Source: Butyricimonas synergistica DSM 23225 (lineage in GTDB: Bacteria > Bacteroidota > Bacteroidia > Bacteroidales > Marinifilaceae). From it: a stretch of 64,000 nt of DNA. Position numbers and translations under genes: made by a program. The notes beneath the pieces were generated by a model. The model was not told the DNA's origin. It was given only the letters and a program-made list of their open reading frames with translations, and made no database searches. The DNA is taken from assembly GCF_000379665.1 (NCBI RefSeq), contig NZ_KB903370.1, positions 128,014 to 192,013 on the forward strand. The letters run 5' to 3'. Positions 1 to 8,948 of this stretch are shown piece after piece. Each line of letters begins with the position of its first letter. The stretch's first letter is position 1.

Positions 1-562
1 CGTCATACATGGTCAGCACAAATCCCTCTATTTCCAAAGCCATGTTCAGACGCTTCTGGATAATCTTGATCGTATTCAACAATTTTCCCAGACCTTCCAA
101 CGCGAAATACTGGCATTGAACCGGGATCATCACAGAATTAGCCGCAGCTAAAGAATTAACCGTCAACAAACCCAAAGAAGGCGAACAGTCAATCAAAATA
201 TAATCATACTCATCTTTTATCCCGGCAAGCATCTTCGCCATGACACTTTCTTTCTCATCGAAATTCAGCATCTCCAACTCCGCTCCGACCAAATCGATAT
301 TTGACGGCAGTAAAAATAAATTCTCGATATCTGTCTTTAAAATGGCTTCCTTCGGATCCAATCCATCGACCAAACACTCGTATATAGTTGCTTTCAATTC
401 TTTCAAATCATACCCCACACCCGTTGTCGCGTTTCCTTGAGGGTCTGCATCTACCAACAAAACTTTCTGCTCCAACACGGCTAAACTAGCTGCCAGATTC
501 ACAGAAGTTGTTGTCTTTCCTACCCCTCCTTTTTGATTCGCGATAGCTATTATTTTGGACAT
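1..562 (-). CDS. parA: ParA/Soj family chromosome-partitioning ATPase (3' end cut off)
   Basis: Translation of the minus strand from the ATG at 562 begins [18 protein letters not shown], the deviant Walker A of ParA/MinD ATPases (residues about 10-18). It continues through the family motifs [12 protein letters not shown] and [14 protein letters not shown] and runs off the window edge after about 187 codons, so the C-terminus is missing. Family knowledge: an ATP-dependent DNA-binding protein in the cytoplasm that segregates the chromosome origin together with ParB. ParB normally lies downstream and would be outside this window. The gene is divergent from the DNA glycosylase at 707, with about 145 bp between them. 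A ParA of this type most likely belongs to a chromosomal ParABS set; a plasmid or orphan copy cannot be excluded from a fragment. Confidence 0.93.
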   Translation of the reverse strand, partial: MSKIIAIANQKGGVGKTTTSVNLAASLAVLEQKVLLVDADPQGNATTGVGYDLKELKATIYECLVDGLDPKEAILKTDIENLFLLPSNIDLVGAELEMLNFDEKESVMAKMLAGIKDEYDYILIDCSPSLGLLTVNSLAAANSVMIPVQCQYFALEGLGKLLNTIKIIQKRLNMALEIEGFVLTMYD

Positions 563-706
563 AAAATTCACGTTTTACGATTATGTGGTAAAAATACAAT
601 TAAAAAAGATACGTCCCCCTTTTTTCGTCAATTTTTTAATAACAACAGGCACTTTTTTACTAACAATAATTACCTTTACACCGGGAATTAAAGAACGAGA
701 GGGAAT

Positions 707-1420
707 ATGAGAAATACCACGAAAGAAATTATAAATGAATTGAATAAATACCGGAATGAAGAAAAGGCGGCTTTCTTGCCACGTTTCTTCAAAACGGGAA
801 AAGGACAATACGGGGAAGGCGACCAATTTATCGGGATCGTTGTTCCCGACATACGCATCGTGGCAAAACAATATATCGATGCCGATCAAGATACCTTACG
901 GGAATTATTGGCATCCCCGGTACACGAGTATCGCATGACGGCACTCTTGATATTGACGTATTATTATGCCAAACATAAAGACAACGCCGAAAGGAAAGCT
1001 TGTGTCGATTTCTATTTAAGCCAGGTGGACGCCATCAACAACTGGGATCTCGTGGACCTGAGTTGTTACAAAATACTGGGCCACTGGTTGCACGACAAAG
1101 ACAAGCAAATCCTGTACGATTGGGCTCACGCCGATCATCTTTGGAAACAACGCATCGCCATGATATCATGCATGCATTTCGTGAAACACGGTGAATTCCA
1201 AGACGCCCTGGCGATAGCGGACATCCTGCAACACCACCCCCACGACCTCATGCACAAGGCTGTCGGGTGGATATTACGGGAAACAGGCAAGAAGAACGAA
1301 CAAGTACTAACGGACTATCTCCTGCCCCGTTACAAGCAAATGCCCCGCACGATGTTGCGATACGCCATCGAACGCTTTGAAGAACCCAAACGCAAAGCTT
1401 TCCTTCTCGGGGAATATTAA
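707..1420 (+). CDS. AlkD-like DNA alkylation repair protein
   Basis: A 237-residue all-helical HEAT-like repeat protein, the usual length for AlkD DNA glycosylases that remove bulky or cationic alkylated purines without base flipping. Family landmarks are visible: NNWDLVD, with Trp113 and Asp114 matching the catalytic Trp/Asp pair, and GWILRE with Trp188 in the second DNA-contacting position. A conserved RTMLRYAIERF segment lies near the C-terminus. The ATG at 707 follows a purine-rich GAGAGGGA that fits a ribosome site; an overlapping ORF starting at 756 is in another frame. It is monocistronic or co-transcribed with the ABC-F gene 56 bp downstream. No signal peptide, so cytoplasmic. Substrate preference cannot be read from the sequence. 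Confidence 0.88.
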   Translation: MRNTTKEIINELNKYRNEEKAAFLPRFFKTGKGQYGEGDQFIGIVVPDIRIVAKQYIDADQDTLRELLASPVHEYRMTALLILTYYYAKHKDNAERKACVDFYLSQVDAINNWDLVDLSCYKILGHWLHDKDKQILYDWAHADHLWKQRIAMISCMHFVKHGEFQDALAIADILQHHPHDLMHKAVGWILRETGKKNEQVLTDYLLPRYKQMPRTMLRYAIERFEEPKRKAFLLGEY

Positions 1421-1476
1421 AATGACAGCGTCATTTCAAATCTAAAATCTAATATCATTAAATCTAAAATTGATAC

Positions 1477-3345
1477 ATGGTTAGTTTTCTACAAGTCGAT
1501 AGTCTGAGTAAACGTTTCGGAGAGCACTTATTATTCGAAAATATCACGTTCAGCATAGCTCAAAACCAAAAAGTAGCCTTAATCGCCAAAAACGGAATGG
1601 GTAAATCCACCTTGCTACGCATCATTGCCAACAAGGAAACCCCAGACACCGGTACGGTCATTTTCAGAAATGACATCACCATCGGAATCCTCGACCAAGA
1701 CCCGGAACTAAACCCGGAAAACTATGTTTTCGAGGAAGTATTCAACACGGAGAATCCCACGTTAAAACTAATCAAAGCATACGAACAAGCCGTGCAAGAC
1801 AATGACACGGCAGCATTGGAAGAGTTAATTCCCCAAATGGATGCCCTGGCGGCATGGGATTACGAAACTCAGATCAAGCAAATATTATCGGAACTAAAAG
1901 TAGACAAGTATAGCCAACGCATCCGGGAACTTTCCGGGGGACAAAAGAAAAGAGTCGGGCTGGCAAAAGTATTGATTAGTAACCCGGATTTCTTGATCCT
2001 GGACGAGCCGACCAACCACCTGGATGTGGAAATGACCGAGTGGCTGGAAGATTATCTAGATAAAACCAAAGCCACCCTCCTCATGGTAACACATGACCGC
2101 TATTTTCTGGACAGAGTATGCGACAAAATCGTTGAAATAGACGATTTCGGCATTTTCTCCTACGACGGCAATTATTCGTATTACCTAGAAAAAAGAGATG
2201 AACGCATCGACGCCCGCAATGCGTCAATCGACAAAGCCAAAAACCTTCTCCGTACCGAACAAGAATGGATGCGCCGGATGCCGCAAGCCCGGAGCCACAA
2301 GGCAAAATACCGTATCGACAACTTCTACAAGATCAAGGAAGTCGCCTCACAGAACACGACAGAACAACAACTGGAACTGGATATAAAAGGACAGCGGTTA
2401 GGCAAAAAAATCCTTGAACTGGAACACGTCAACAAAAGCTTCGGGGACTTGTGTGTATTAAAGGATTTCTCGTACAAATTCGTGCGAGGCGAAAAGATCG
2501 GGATCATCGGTAGAAACGGTATCGGCAAATCCACATTCCTCGACATCATCACCCGACAGATCGAACCGGACAGCGGAACAATCGAGATCGGCGAAACCGT
2601 CGTTTACGGGTATTACAAACAAGCGGGCATCACTTTCAAGGAAGACGACCGCCCCATAGATATAGTCAAAAACATATCCGAGAAAATAGACCTCGGGAAC
2701 GGGCGCATCATGTCCGCCTCCCAATTCCTGGAATATTTCCTGTTCCCAGACAAACTGCAATATTCTCTGGTAGCCAAACTCAGCGGGGGTGAACGCAGGC
2801 GGCTCTACCTATTGACCGTCCTTATGAGCAACCCGAATTTCCTGATTCTGGACGAGCCAACCAACGACCTCGACATCATGACTCTGAACGTGCTGGAAGA
2901 ATACTTGAAATCTTTCCAGGGATGCCTTATCATCGTGTCGCACGACCGTTTCTTTACCGACAAAATAGTCGACCGGGTATTCGCTTTCGAGGGCGACGGA
3001 GTCATCAAAGATTTCCCCGGCAACTATACTCAATACAAGAATAAAAAGGAGGAAGAAGAACTCCAGCGCAAACAAGCGGAAAAGAAAACTGCCCCTACCC
3101 CTAAACCTATGCGGGAAAAGGAAAAAGTACGCAAACTCACGTTCAAAGAGCGACAAGAAATGCAACAGTTGGAATCCGACATGGAAAACCTAAACGCCGA
3201 AAAATCCGAATTAGAAAACATCTTAAACTCCGGTACTCCGGAAGCTGACAAATTGGTAAAATCCGCCCAACGCATTGCCGAAATCATAAACCTCTTGGAC
3301 GAGAAGGAAATGCGCTGGCTAGAATTAAGCGAGATCGAATCATAG
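1477..3345 (+). CDS. ABC-F family ATPase (Uup/Ettan-like)
   Basis: A 622-residue protein with two ABC ATPase domains and no membrane segment, the ABC-F arrangement. Domain 1 has Walker A GMGKST at 40-45, the signature LSGGQKKR at about 152 and Walker B LILDEPTNHLD. Domain 2 has a Walker A at about 345-353, the signature LSGGERRR at about 435 and LILDEPTNDLD. The linker contains the Lys/Arg-rich helical arm that reaches the ribosome in this family. The C-terminal 90 residues are charged and probably coiled coil, as in Uup. Family role: ribosome-associated ATPase acting on stalled or structured translation states; some relatives confer antibiotic resistance, which cannot be decided here. A hairpin with a T-run follows at 3360, so transcription probably ends here. 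Confidence 0.92.
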   Translation: MVSFLQVDSLSKRFGEHLLFENITFSIAQNQKVALIAKNGMGKSTLLRIIANKETPDTGTVIFRNDITIGILDQDPELNPENYVFEEVFNTENPTLKLIKAYEQAVQDNDTAALEELIPQMDALAAWDYETQIKQILSELKVDKYSQRIRELSGGQKKRVGLAKVLISNPDFLILDEPTNHLDVEMTEWLEDYLDKTKATLLMVTHDRYFLDRVCDKIVEIDDFGIFSYDGNYSYYLEKRDERIDARNASIDKAKNLLRTEQEWMRRMPQARSHKAKYRIDNFYKIKEVASQNTTEQQLELDIKGQRLGKKILELEHVNKSFGDLCVLKDFSYKFVRGEKIGIIGRNGIGKSTFLDIITRQIEPDSGTIEIGETVVYGYYKQAGITFKEDDRPIDIVKNISEKIDLGNGRIMSASQFLEYFLFPDKLQYSLVAKLSGGERRRLYLLTVLMSNPNFLILDEPTNDLDIMTLNVLEEYLKSFQGCLIIVSHDRFFTDKIVDRVFAFEGDGVIKDFPGNYTQYKNKKEEEELQRKQAEKKTAPTPKPMREKEKVRKLTFKERQEMQQLESDMENLNAEKSELENILNSGTPEADKLVKSAQRIAEIINLLDEKEMRWLELSEIES

Positions 3346-3359
3346 ATTATTTTTCCCAT

Positions 3360-3402
3360 AACAGACTCATTCTTCATGGATAGAGAATGAGTCTGTTACT
3401 TT
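3360..3402 (+). terminator. Rho-independent terminator after the ABC-F gene
   Basis: A perfect 14-bp stem (3360-3373 with 3384-3397) around a 10-base loop is followed by ACTTTTTAAC. It lies 15 bp past the ABC-F stop. The next gene is convergent, and the T-run is on the plus strand. Confidence 0.85.
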
Positions 3403-3414
3403 TTAACAGTATCC

Positions 3415-3657
3415 TCACTTCTCCTCTTCCTCCAAATCATCCTCCGGTTCTGTCCCGAGAGCCTCGGATTCTTCTTTCACTTCATCCATATAATTTGCCA
3501 GATTATCCCGGGCATCCTCATCGTCATTTTCCAAAATCTCACCAAAAGCGTTTACATACGCCTCATGCAACTTTTCTTCATCCTCCGGCGTCAGGTGTTT
3601 CTTGACATCCACATTTTCCTTACCGGACATATCTTTTCTATTTTCTTTCTTTTCCAT
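3415..3657 (-). CDS. Small acidic hypothetical protein
   Basis: An 80-residue, very acidic protein ending in a run of Glu/Asp. I recognise no family. It has no signal peptide or membrane segment and is probably cytoplasmic. The middle (HLTPEDEEKLHEAYVNAFGE) is predicted-helix-like. Support for being real: a ribosome-site-like GAGATGTT directly before ATG 3657, clean spacing between two convergent or independent genes, and sensible Bacteroidota codon use. It is transcribed toward the ABC-F terminator. Function unknown. Confidence 0.6.
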   Translation of the reverse strand: MEKKENRKDMSGKENVDVKKHLTPEDEEKLHEAYVNAFGEILENDDEDARDNLANYMDEVKEESEALGTEPEDDLEEEEK

Positions 3658-3716
3658 AACATCTCAATTTTATAGATAAAACGAAAGAAAAAGAAAAAAG
3701 TTAGATCCCCAATAAA

Positions 3717-4883
3717 TCAATCATTCCCGGAAACTTTCAACTTCAACCGCACTATACATAGCGGATTAAACAACTTCAACCCGTCGATTTTCTTTTTCTC
3801 CCGTTCATCAAGCATTTCGTAAGGCACGAAATCTTCAATATATTCCCCGCCACAAAGATAGACAATCTCATTCCCGTTAAAATACGTGCGCAGGGGAAAT
3901 TCCACGTCTTCCGTGAAAAACTCGAATTTACGACACGAGCCATCTTTTGTGTTACAAAGGACATAAAAAAACTTTTGAGGTAAAAAACCTTCCCGACCAT
4001 CCTTGAAATCCGCCAATATCCAATTTCCCCACGCCCTAGCTTCCCCGATGATAACCGGGAAAGTCGCATTCAACCAATCCGCTCGCTTTTGCCGGTATTC
4101 CTCCATTAAATCACGATTATTCTTTCCCTTACCCGTCGGTTTTTTAAAAGGCGGACTCTTCACCTGTGACAACCGATACGGGGAACGTCCCGTCGTGAAA
4201 TGATAAGCGGGAATAATTTTATCCGCCTCTATCCGGTAATACGTGTTCAAAAAATGGAAAGCACCATAATTCACGCCATCTTTCATGTAACCGTACAAGT
4301 CAAACGCCATACCGAACGCATCCGGAAGAGAAAACGCACTAGCAACGTACGCCTCCTTTTTCCTAGAAAAATAATGTATTTTCTTTTCAGGAGCCATACG
4401 TAAACAGGCAAACACGTCCTTATTCATGGGAAATATCCGGTAAATTGACCCCTCGGGACGATATGTCCCGAGATATTTTCCGTCCAAAGTGTACTCCAAC
4501 ACCCCCCGCCACTGGGATAAAAGCAATAACGTTTCGTTAAAAGGATCGATCACCACGTCCGCCACCTTGTCATACTGCCCCTCTCCTTTTTCCCCGGAAC
4601 TGATCTTATTGACAAACACTCCAGCCCGGTCAAAGATGAAGACTTCCTGGCTATTTTGCACGTAATAACGATCTTTATATGATTTAACCATATCTGCCCA
4701 TCCGCGAAAGGACGGCAAAGATACGATTTCAATACTGTCACAAATCTCCCGCAATGACACGGGATCATCCTGTGACATCTTAAACTTATAAACAGGAACA
4801 TCATTCTCCCAAGTCATTTTCTTGTCTTTACATCCTCCAAAAACAAAAAATATACAAATTATTGGTAACCATTTCATAATCAT
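3717..4883 (-). CDS. 6-bladed beta-propeller lipoprotein
   Basis: A 388-residue protein with a lipoprotein signal peptide (lipobox FGGC, Cys at about 18). The body resembles the Bacteroidota '6-bladed beta-propeller' proteins: a leading sentence of the form SLREICDSIEIVSLPS, then repeated beta-strand units such as VFIFDRAGVFVNKI followed by Gly-rich turns and LEYTLDGKYLGTY. These proteins are often encoded next to SusCD loci and are thought to sit at the cell surface, ligand unknown. It lies downstream of the locus A metzincin but is separated from it by a terminator at 5047-5082, so it probably has its own promoter in 4884-5046. The start could be ATG 4883 or ATG 4877; both keep the signal peptide. 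Confidence 0.75.
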   Translation of the reverse strand: MIMKWLPIICIFFVFGGCKDKKMTWENDVPVYKFKMSQDDPVSLREICDSIEIVSLPSFRGWADMVKSYKDRYYVQNSQEVFIFDRAGVFVNKISSGEKGEGQYDKVADVVIDPFNETLLLLSQWRGVLEYTLDGKYLGTYRPEGSIYRIFPMNKDVFACLRMAPEKKIHYFSRKKEAYVASAFSLPDAFGMAFDLYGYMKDGVNYGAFHFLNTYYRIEADKIIPAYHFTTGRSPYRLSQVKSPPFKKPTGKGKNNRDLMEEYRQKRADWLNATFPVIIGEARAWGNWILADFKDGREGFLPQKFFYVLCNTKDGSCRKFEFFTEDVEFPLRTYFNGNEIVYLCGGEYIEDFVPYEMLDEREKKKIDGLKLFNPLCIVRLKLKVSGND

Positions 4884-5046
4884 CTATTTTTAATACATGA
4901 AACACGCCACCTCCACATTTCATCAACGTATTGTAAGTTACATCTTTTTTTTATATTTTCAAATTAAATTCCCCCCAAAAAAACTCTAACGCCGGAGAAA
5001 TAAGGAAGTGTTTCCCGTGAAAATATTAAAGTATTCATCCCCCGAC

Positions 5047-5082
5047 TAAAAAAAAAGAACTGTCTAAAACTTATTAGACAGT
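5047..5082 (-). terminator. Terminator of the locus A operon
   Basis: Read on the minus strand, a 9-bp stem (5074-5082 with 5059-5067) is followed by a run of T residues (complement of the A-run at 5048-5056). It lies about 20 bp beyond the metzincin stop and would end the SusC-to-metzincin transcript. The rest of 4884-5104 shows no gene. Confidence 0.85.
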
Positions 5083-5104
5083 CCCTTTGTTTCCATGATT
5101 AAAA

Positions 5105-7792
5105 CTATTTAGCAACTTGCTTGACGGATTCATACATAGATATCAAACTTTCATAATGTACTCTATCGTCACGATTAGCAGACGCCACTTTACCCTTTAA
5201 TAAAGTAACCACCCGCTTCAACATTGCTTGATTATACCCGAAAGTTTCATCAATCACACCTATTTCCACCTCGCCTTGGAAAGGACTTGCAGCTTGACCG
5301 AACTGAACAGGCAACAATTCCCGGGCTACAGCTCCCGCTCCACGTTCCTGCTCCATTTCCTGCAAATAACTATACATTTCATCCATGAAGCCTTTAGAGA
5401 ACAAATTATATACCCGAATCTCGTCCAAAGAAGGACACAAGTTACTGATTGCCCGCGTATTCTTAATATAATCGGTACAAGTAATCCCCATTCGATTAAA
5501 AATATTCTTCTGCAACAATTTTTCCTCTTGATTCAACTTCTTTCCTTGTATGGTTGGAGCAAAAACACCGGCATACAAATCATCATAATAATCGCCAATC
5601 GTGTAAAGATTCTTATCTCGTGAAACATGAGAAGAGAGAATAACCATTGCTCTTTTACTTTCAATCGCCTTGCTCACGGCAGCAATGATCTTTGCAGACG
5701 GATACACGGCTAACCCTGTTTGATTAATCAACTCCGGACGATCAATCCACGAACAGTTGCGCAACTCTTTCAACACCCATGCCAACGCTTCTTTTTGCTT
5801 TGCACATGCTACCGATTTCACGGCTTCCCCGGCAGTCCCGTCTTTCACCTGCGATAAATAAATACCACCGACCTGATACAAAACATTCAACAAATAACGT
5901 GTATATTGCATCTGAATATTCTCGTAAAGTTGCTTCCGGTGAGAGAAATCCGCATCATCTGAAATCCACTCGTTCAAGTGGTTCAAAATATACTTCAAAT
6001 TCTTTATACCGTAGGTTCCTGCCTTTACCGGATCATCCCCCAAATCTTCTTCCAATGCGCTAGGATCTATACGGAAACTCAATTGCTGGCGACCGTAACG
6101 ATAAAGAGGATCTCCCGCCTTCTCGTCAATCCATTTCTCGGCGATTTTAGATTCCTCCCACATATCCTTGGCTTCCGGGATAGGAGAATACAACCATTTA
6201 ATCACGTAATAATCATACACGCCAAGCTCGGGAGGTGTCAACTTCACCCCTTTGTCTCCCGGTTGCGCCACGTAATTGAATCGGGCATAATCCATGATAG
6301 AAGGAGTTGTCCCGTATTTTTGAGTGAAAGAAGCGGAACGTAACGAATCCACCGGAATAGAAGCCGAGGCCGACATATTGTGCAACATTCCCAAAGTATG
6401 ACCGATCTCGTGAGTGATAACATACGTAAGCGATTCATCAAAAACATCCTTTGGCATTTTAGTGGCACGCACACGAGGATCCACCTGTGCGGTCTGAACA
6501 AAACGCCAGTTATTAATCAACTGAACAACATTATTGTAAACAATCACGGAAGCGTTAATAATCTCCCCAGTAGTCGGATCCACCCAAGACGGTCCCATCG
6601 CATTTGCCTCCGCGTTCGGGCAATAACGAATACAAGAATATTTCAAGTTATCGGGATCAAAATTAGGGTCATCCTTCGGAAAATCTCTCGCCACCATCAC
6701 GTTCTTGAAACCAATTTTCTCGAAAGCCTTATTCCAATTCAAAACAGCCGCTTTAATCGGTCCCCTCCACTCGTCCGGGAACGCATCATCCACGTACCAT
6801 ACAATCGGTTTCACGGGTTCTACAAGCTCTCCTCGCTTCCATGCTTCCATGTCTTTCGGTTCCACTCTCCAGCGATTAGCCAGAACATACGTCTCGAATC
6901 CATCTTTCTCTTGAGATATTTTCCGGATCGGGAACTGCATTCTTGCGCTCGCCGAATTCAACGTGTAAAAAATTCCGACACGGGAATCCTGTACACGAGG
7001 CCGCATCTTAGATTCCGGCAACAAAAGAAAAGTAATTACGGAACGCGTAGACACCTGTCCCAAGGGTATAGACCCCAACAACGTCATATATTGAGCCTCC
7101 ACGGGCTGAGCCACTTCCACCGATGCGTTATCTTCAAACGCCTTCACTCCTTCAAACGTGAATTTATTGGCAACCGGAGAAGAAGTGAGCAAACCTCCAC
7201 TGACTTTCGGTGCAAGCCCCTTGTTATCTTTTATAAATGAAGTCACTTCGATCACCACAGCCGAACTGTCTGCGTTATATGAATGAATAGAGAACGATCT
7301 TGATGGAATATCGATATAACTCTTCTCCATGGCTTTCCTCACCCATTCCTTATCCTCTCCCATCGTGGCAGCCAAATTAGGTTTGTTGAACACAATAGAC
7401 GAATCTTTCTTTACCACACGATAAAGCACGGGATTATTGTATTTATACCCCACGTTAAGCATAAAAGGCTCTGAGGTGGCAGATAAAGTTCCCCCCACCA
7501 ATATATCACGCCCCATATATTTCAACGGATATTCCAAATAAATCTTCTGATCTATTTTATGAATGGTCAAGAAATCCCCCTTTGCGGTAACGATACCCGG
7601 ACTTTTCATCAACGTTTCGTACTTACTTTTCTTCTTTTTAACAGGCTCTTTCACCTCTTCGGCTATCGCTATTTTCTTCTTTTTCTTGAACAATTCCCCC
7701 GCATAGCTCTCCCCGGTAGCGGGAACGAGCAGGGATAACAGCACCAAGAATGCAAACAAATCTCTCATTTTCAATGATTTAAAATTAAACAT
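5105..7792 (-). CDS. Secreted zinc-dependent metalloprotease, metzincin type (DUF5117/DUF5118-like)
   Basis: An 895-residue exported protein. The signal peptide covers roughly residues 1-31 and ends near GESYAG. The zinc motif HEIGHTLGMLH is at 461-471, with ligands His461, His465 and His471 and general base Glu462. It is followed by a Met-turn SIMDYARFNY, together defining a metzincin-fold peptidase. The long N-terminal part with two beta-rich segments matches the DUF5118/DUF5117 architecture of large Bacteroidota zinc proteases. No lipobox and no T9SS-type C-terminal domain is obvious, so a periplasmic location is likely. It is the last gene of locus A, 36 bp after the TlpA-like gene. Inference: it degrades protein or peptide substrate imported by the SusCD pair. 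Confidence 0.88.
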   Translation of the reverse strand: MFNFKSLKMRDLFAFLVLLSLLVPATGESYAGELFKKKKKIAIAEEVKEPVKKKKSKYETLMKSPGIVTAKGDFLTIHKIDQKIYLEYPLKYMGRDILVGGTLSATSEPFMLNVGYKYNNPVLYRVVKKDSSIVFNKPNLAATMGEDKEWVRKAMEKSYIDIPSRSFSIHSYNADSSAVVIEVTSFIKDNKGLAPKVSGGLLTSSPVANKFTFEGVKAFEDNASVEVAQPVEAQYMTLLGSIPLGQVSTRSVITFLLLPESKMRPRVQDSRVGIFYTLNSASARMQFPIRKISQEKDGFETYVLANRWRVEPKDMEAWKRGELVEPVKPIVWYVDDAFPDEWRGPIKAAVLNWNKAFEKIGFKNVMVARDFPKDDPNFDPDNLKYSCIRYCPNAEANAMGPSWVDPTTGEIINASVIVYNNVVQLINNWRFVQTAQVDPRVRATKMPKDVFDESLTYVITHEIGHTLGMLHNMSASASIPVDSLRSASFTQKYGTTPSIMDYARFNYVAQPGDKGVKLTPPELGVYDYYVIKWLYSPIPEAKDMWEESKIAEKWIDEKAGDPLYRYGRQQLSFRIDPSALEEDLGDDPVKAGTYGIKNLKYILNHLNEWISDDADFSHRKQLYENIQMQYTRYLLNVLYQVGGIYLSQVKDGTAGEAVKSVACAKQKEALAWVLKELRNCSWIDRPELINQTGLAVYPSAKIIAAVSKAIESKRAMVILSSHVSRDKNLYTIGDYYDDLYAGVFAPTIQGKKLNQEEKLLQKNIFNRMGITCTDYIKNTRAISNLCPSLDEIRVYNLFSKGFMDEMYSYLQEMEQERGAGAVARELLPVQFGQAASPFQGEVEIGVIDETFGYNQAMLKRVVTLLKGKVASANRDDRVHYESLISMYESVKQVAK

Positions 7793-7828
7793 TATGATTA
7801 TATAAAATACGAACTTTCATAAAAACAA

Positions 7829-8947
7829 TCAACGCACCTGTTCACGTTGGGAATTCAACAGATCTTGCACCTTCTTACGCAACACGTTTCGATGCAATTC
7901 CTTGGCCACAAACCTACCCTCTCTATCTAAAACCACCAAATAAGGGATACCCTCGATTCCCAAATCTGCACGGATACCATCTCTTTTATAGCCAAACGGA
8001 TTCCGGTAACTCTTCCATGGAAGTTGCTCTTCTTGACAAGCTTTCAGCCATTTTTCCCTGGAATCATCCAAAGAAATACTCATCACGCGCAATCCTTTGT
8101 GTTCGAAATCTTTATACAAGCGCCGCAAACTTTTCATCTCACTCCGGCAAGGTCCGCACCACGACGCCCAACAATCAATAACCGTGATATATCCTTTCAA
8201 AGAATCCAAACGAACGGAATCACCCGCTTCATTCTCCAAAATATAATCCGGGAAAGCCTGCCCGATAGCACTCACGAACACTTTTTCCAACTTATCACTT
8301 AAAGCCTGCCCGGCTCTCGATTGTTGTATTTCAGGCGACAACAAATCATACATCTCTCGTCCCCACTCGTAATGCGACTTCATCTCCGCACTCGCCAAAT
8401 AAGCGGCATACACGTTATCAGAATACTTCCTCACCAAATCTCGGGCGATAGAAAAACGTAAATCATCAAACCACAACCTTTCAGACATCAAACTATCAAA
8501 CAACACCTGATCGTTCCTCGTTGAAGCCTGAAAAATACTTAACCCGGAAATGTTCTTCTCTACCACTTTATCGTAAAGTTCATGAAATGCTTCCGAACAT
8601 GCCTTTCTTATTTCGTTAGCTCTCGATCCCCTTAAACTATCCTCACGAATTCCCTGTCGTGAAGAAACGGTTATACTCATCTCCTCCCCATCCAAAAACA
8701 AATCAGCTTGCTGCTCATTAATTCTCAGACGATATACCCCCGGGTCCCGGAGAATTCCTTTAAAAACATATTGCCCGTCAACCAATTTTCCGGAATACAA
8801 TTCCTCCGGCTCCTCACCTGTCGTAAACAAAGCAATTTGCCCCGTGTCCGCATCCACCACATTTACCTTCAACCGGAAAGATTGTCCATCTTGCGATGAA
8901 CAATTAATCATTCCGGCCAAGAACATGAATAAAAGCAGTATTCTCAT
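7829..8947 (-). CDS. TlpA-family thiol-disulfide oxidoreductase lipoprotein with DUF4369-like N-domain
   Basis: A 372-residue protein. The signal peptide ends in a lipobox-like MINC (Cys about 16), so it is probably membrane-anchored in the periplasm. Residues about 20-120 resemble the DUF4369 beta domain (YRLRINEQQADLFLDG). A helical linker and then a thioredoxin/AhpC-TSA fold follow, with the redox motif WCGPC (Cys264, Cys267). A later GIEGIPYLVVLDREG carries the cis-Pro. Both catalytic cysteines are intact. Family role: reduces or isomerises disulfides in exported proteins. It starts 1 bp after the stop of the lipoprotein gene before it and precedes the metzincin, so it is translationally coupled within locus A. 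Its likely job is opening disulfides in captured protein or maintaining the neighbours' folding; which one cannot be told. Confidence 0.9.
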   Translation of the reverse strand: MRILLLFMFLAGMINCSSQDGQSFRLKVNVVDADTGQIALFTTGEEPEELYSGKLVDGQYVFKGILRDPGVYRLRINEQQADLFLDGEEMSITVSSRQGIREDSLRGSRANEIRKACSEAFHELYDKVVEKNISGLSIFQASTRNDQVLFDSLMSERLWFDDLRFSIARDLVRKYSDNVYAAYLASAEMKSHYEWGREMYDLLSPEIQQSRAGQALSDKLEKVFVSAIGQAFPDYILENEAGDSVRLDSLKGYITVIDCWASWCGPCRSEMKSLRRLYKDFEHKGLRVMSISLDDSREKWLKACQEEQLPWKSYRNPFGYKRDGIRADLGIEGIPYLVVLDREGRFVAKELHRNVLRKKVQDLLNSQREQVR

Positions 8948-8948
8948 T

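Noticed and set aside
6380..7240. A 286-residue plus-strand reading frame
   Set aside because: It is antisense to the metzincin, which has full family motifs including HEIGHTLGMLH. The translation is His/Arg/Ser-rich with no recognisable domain.
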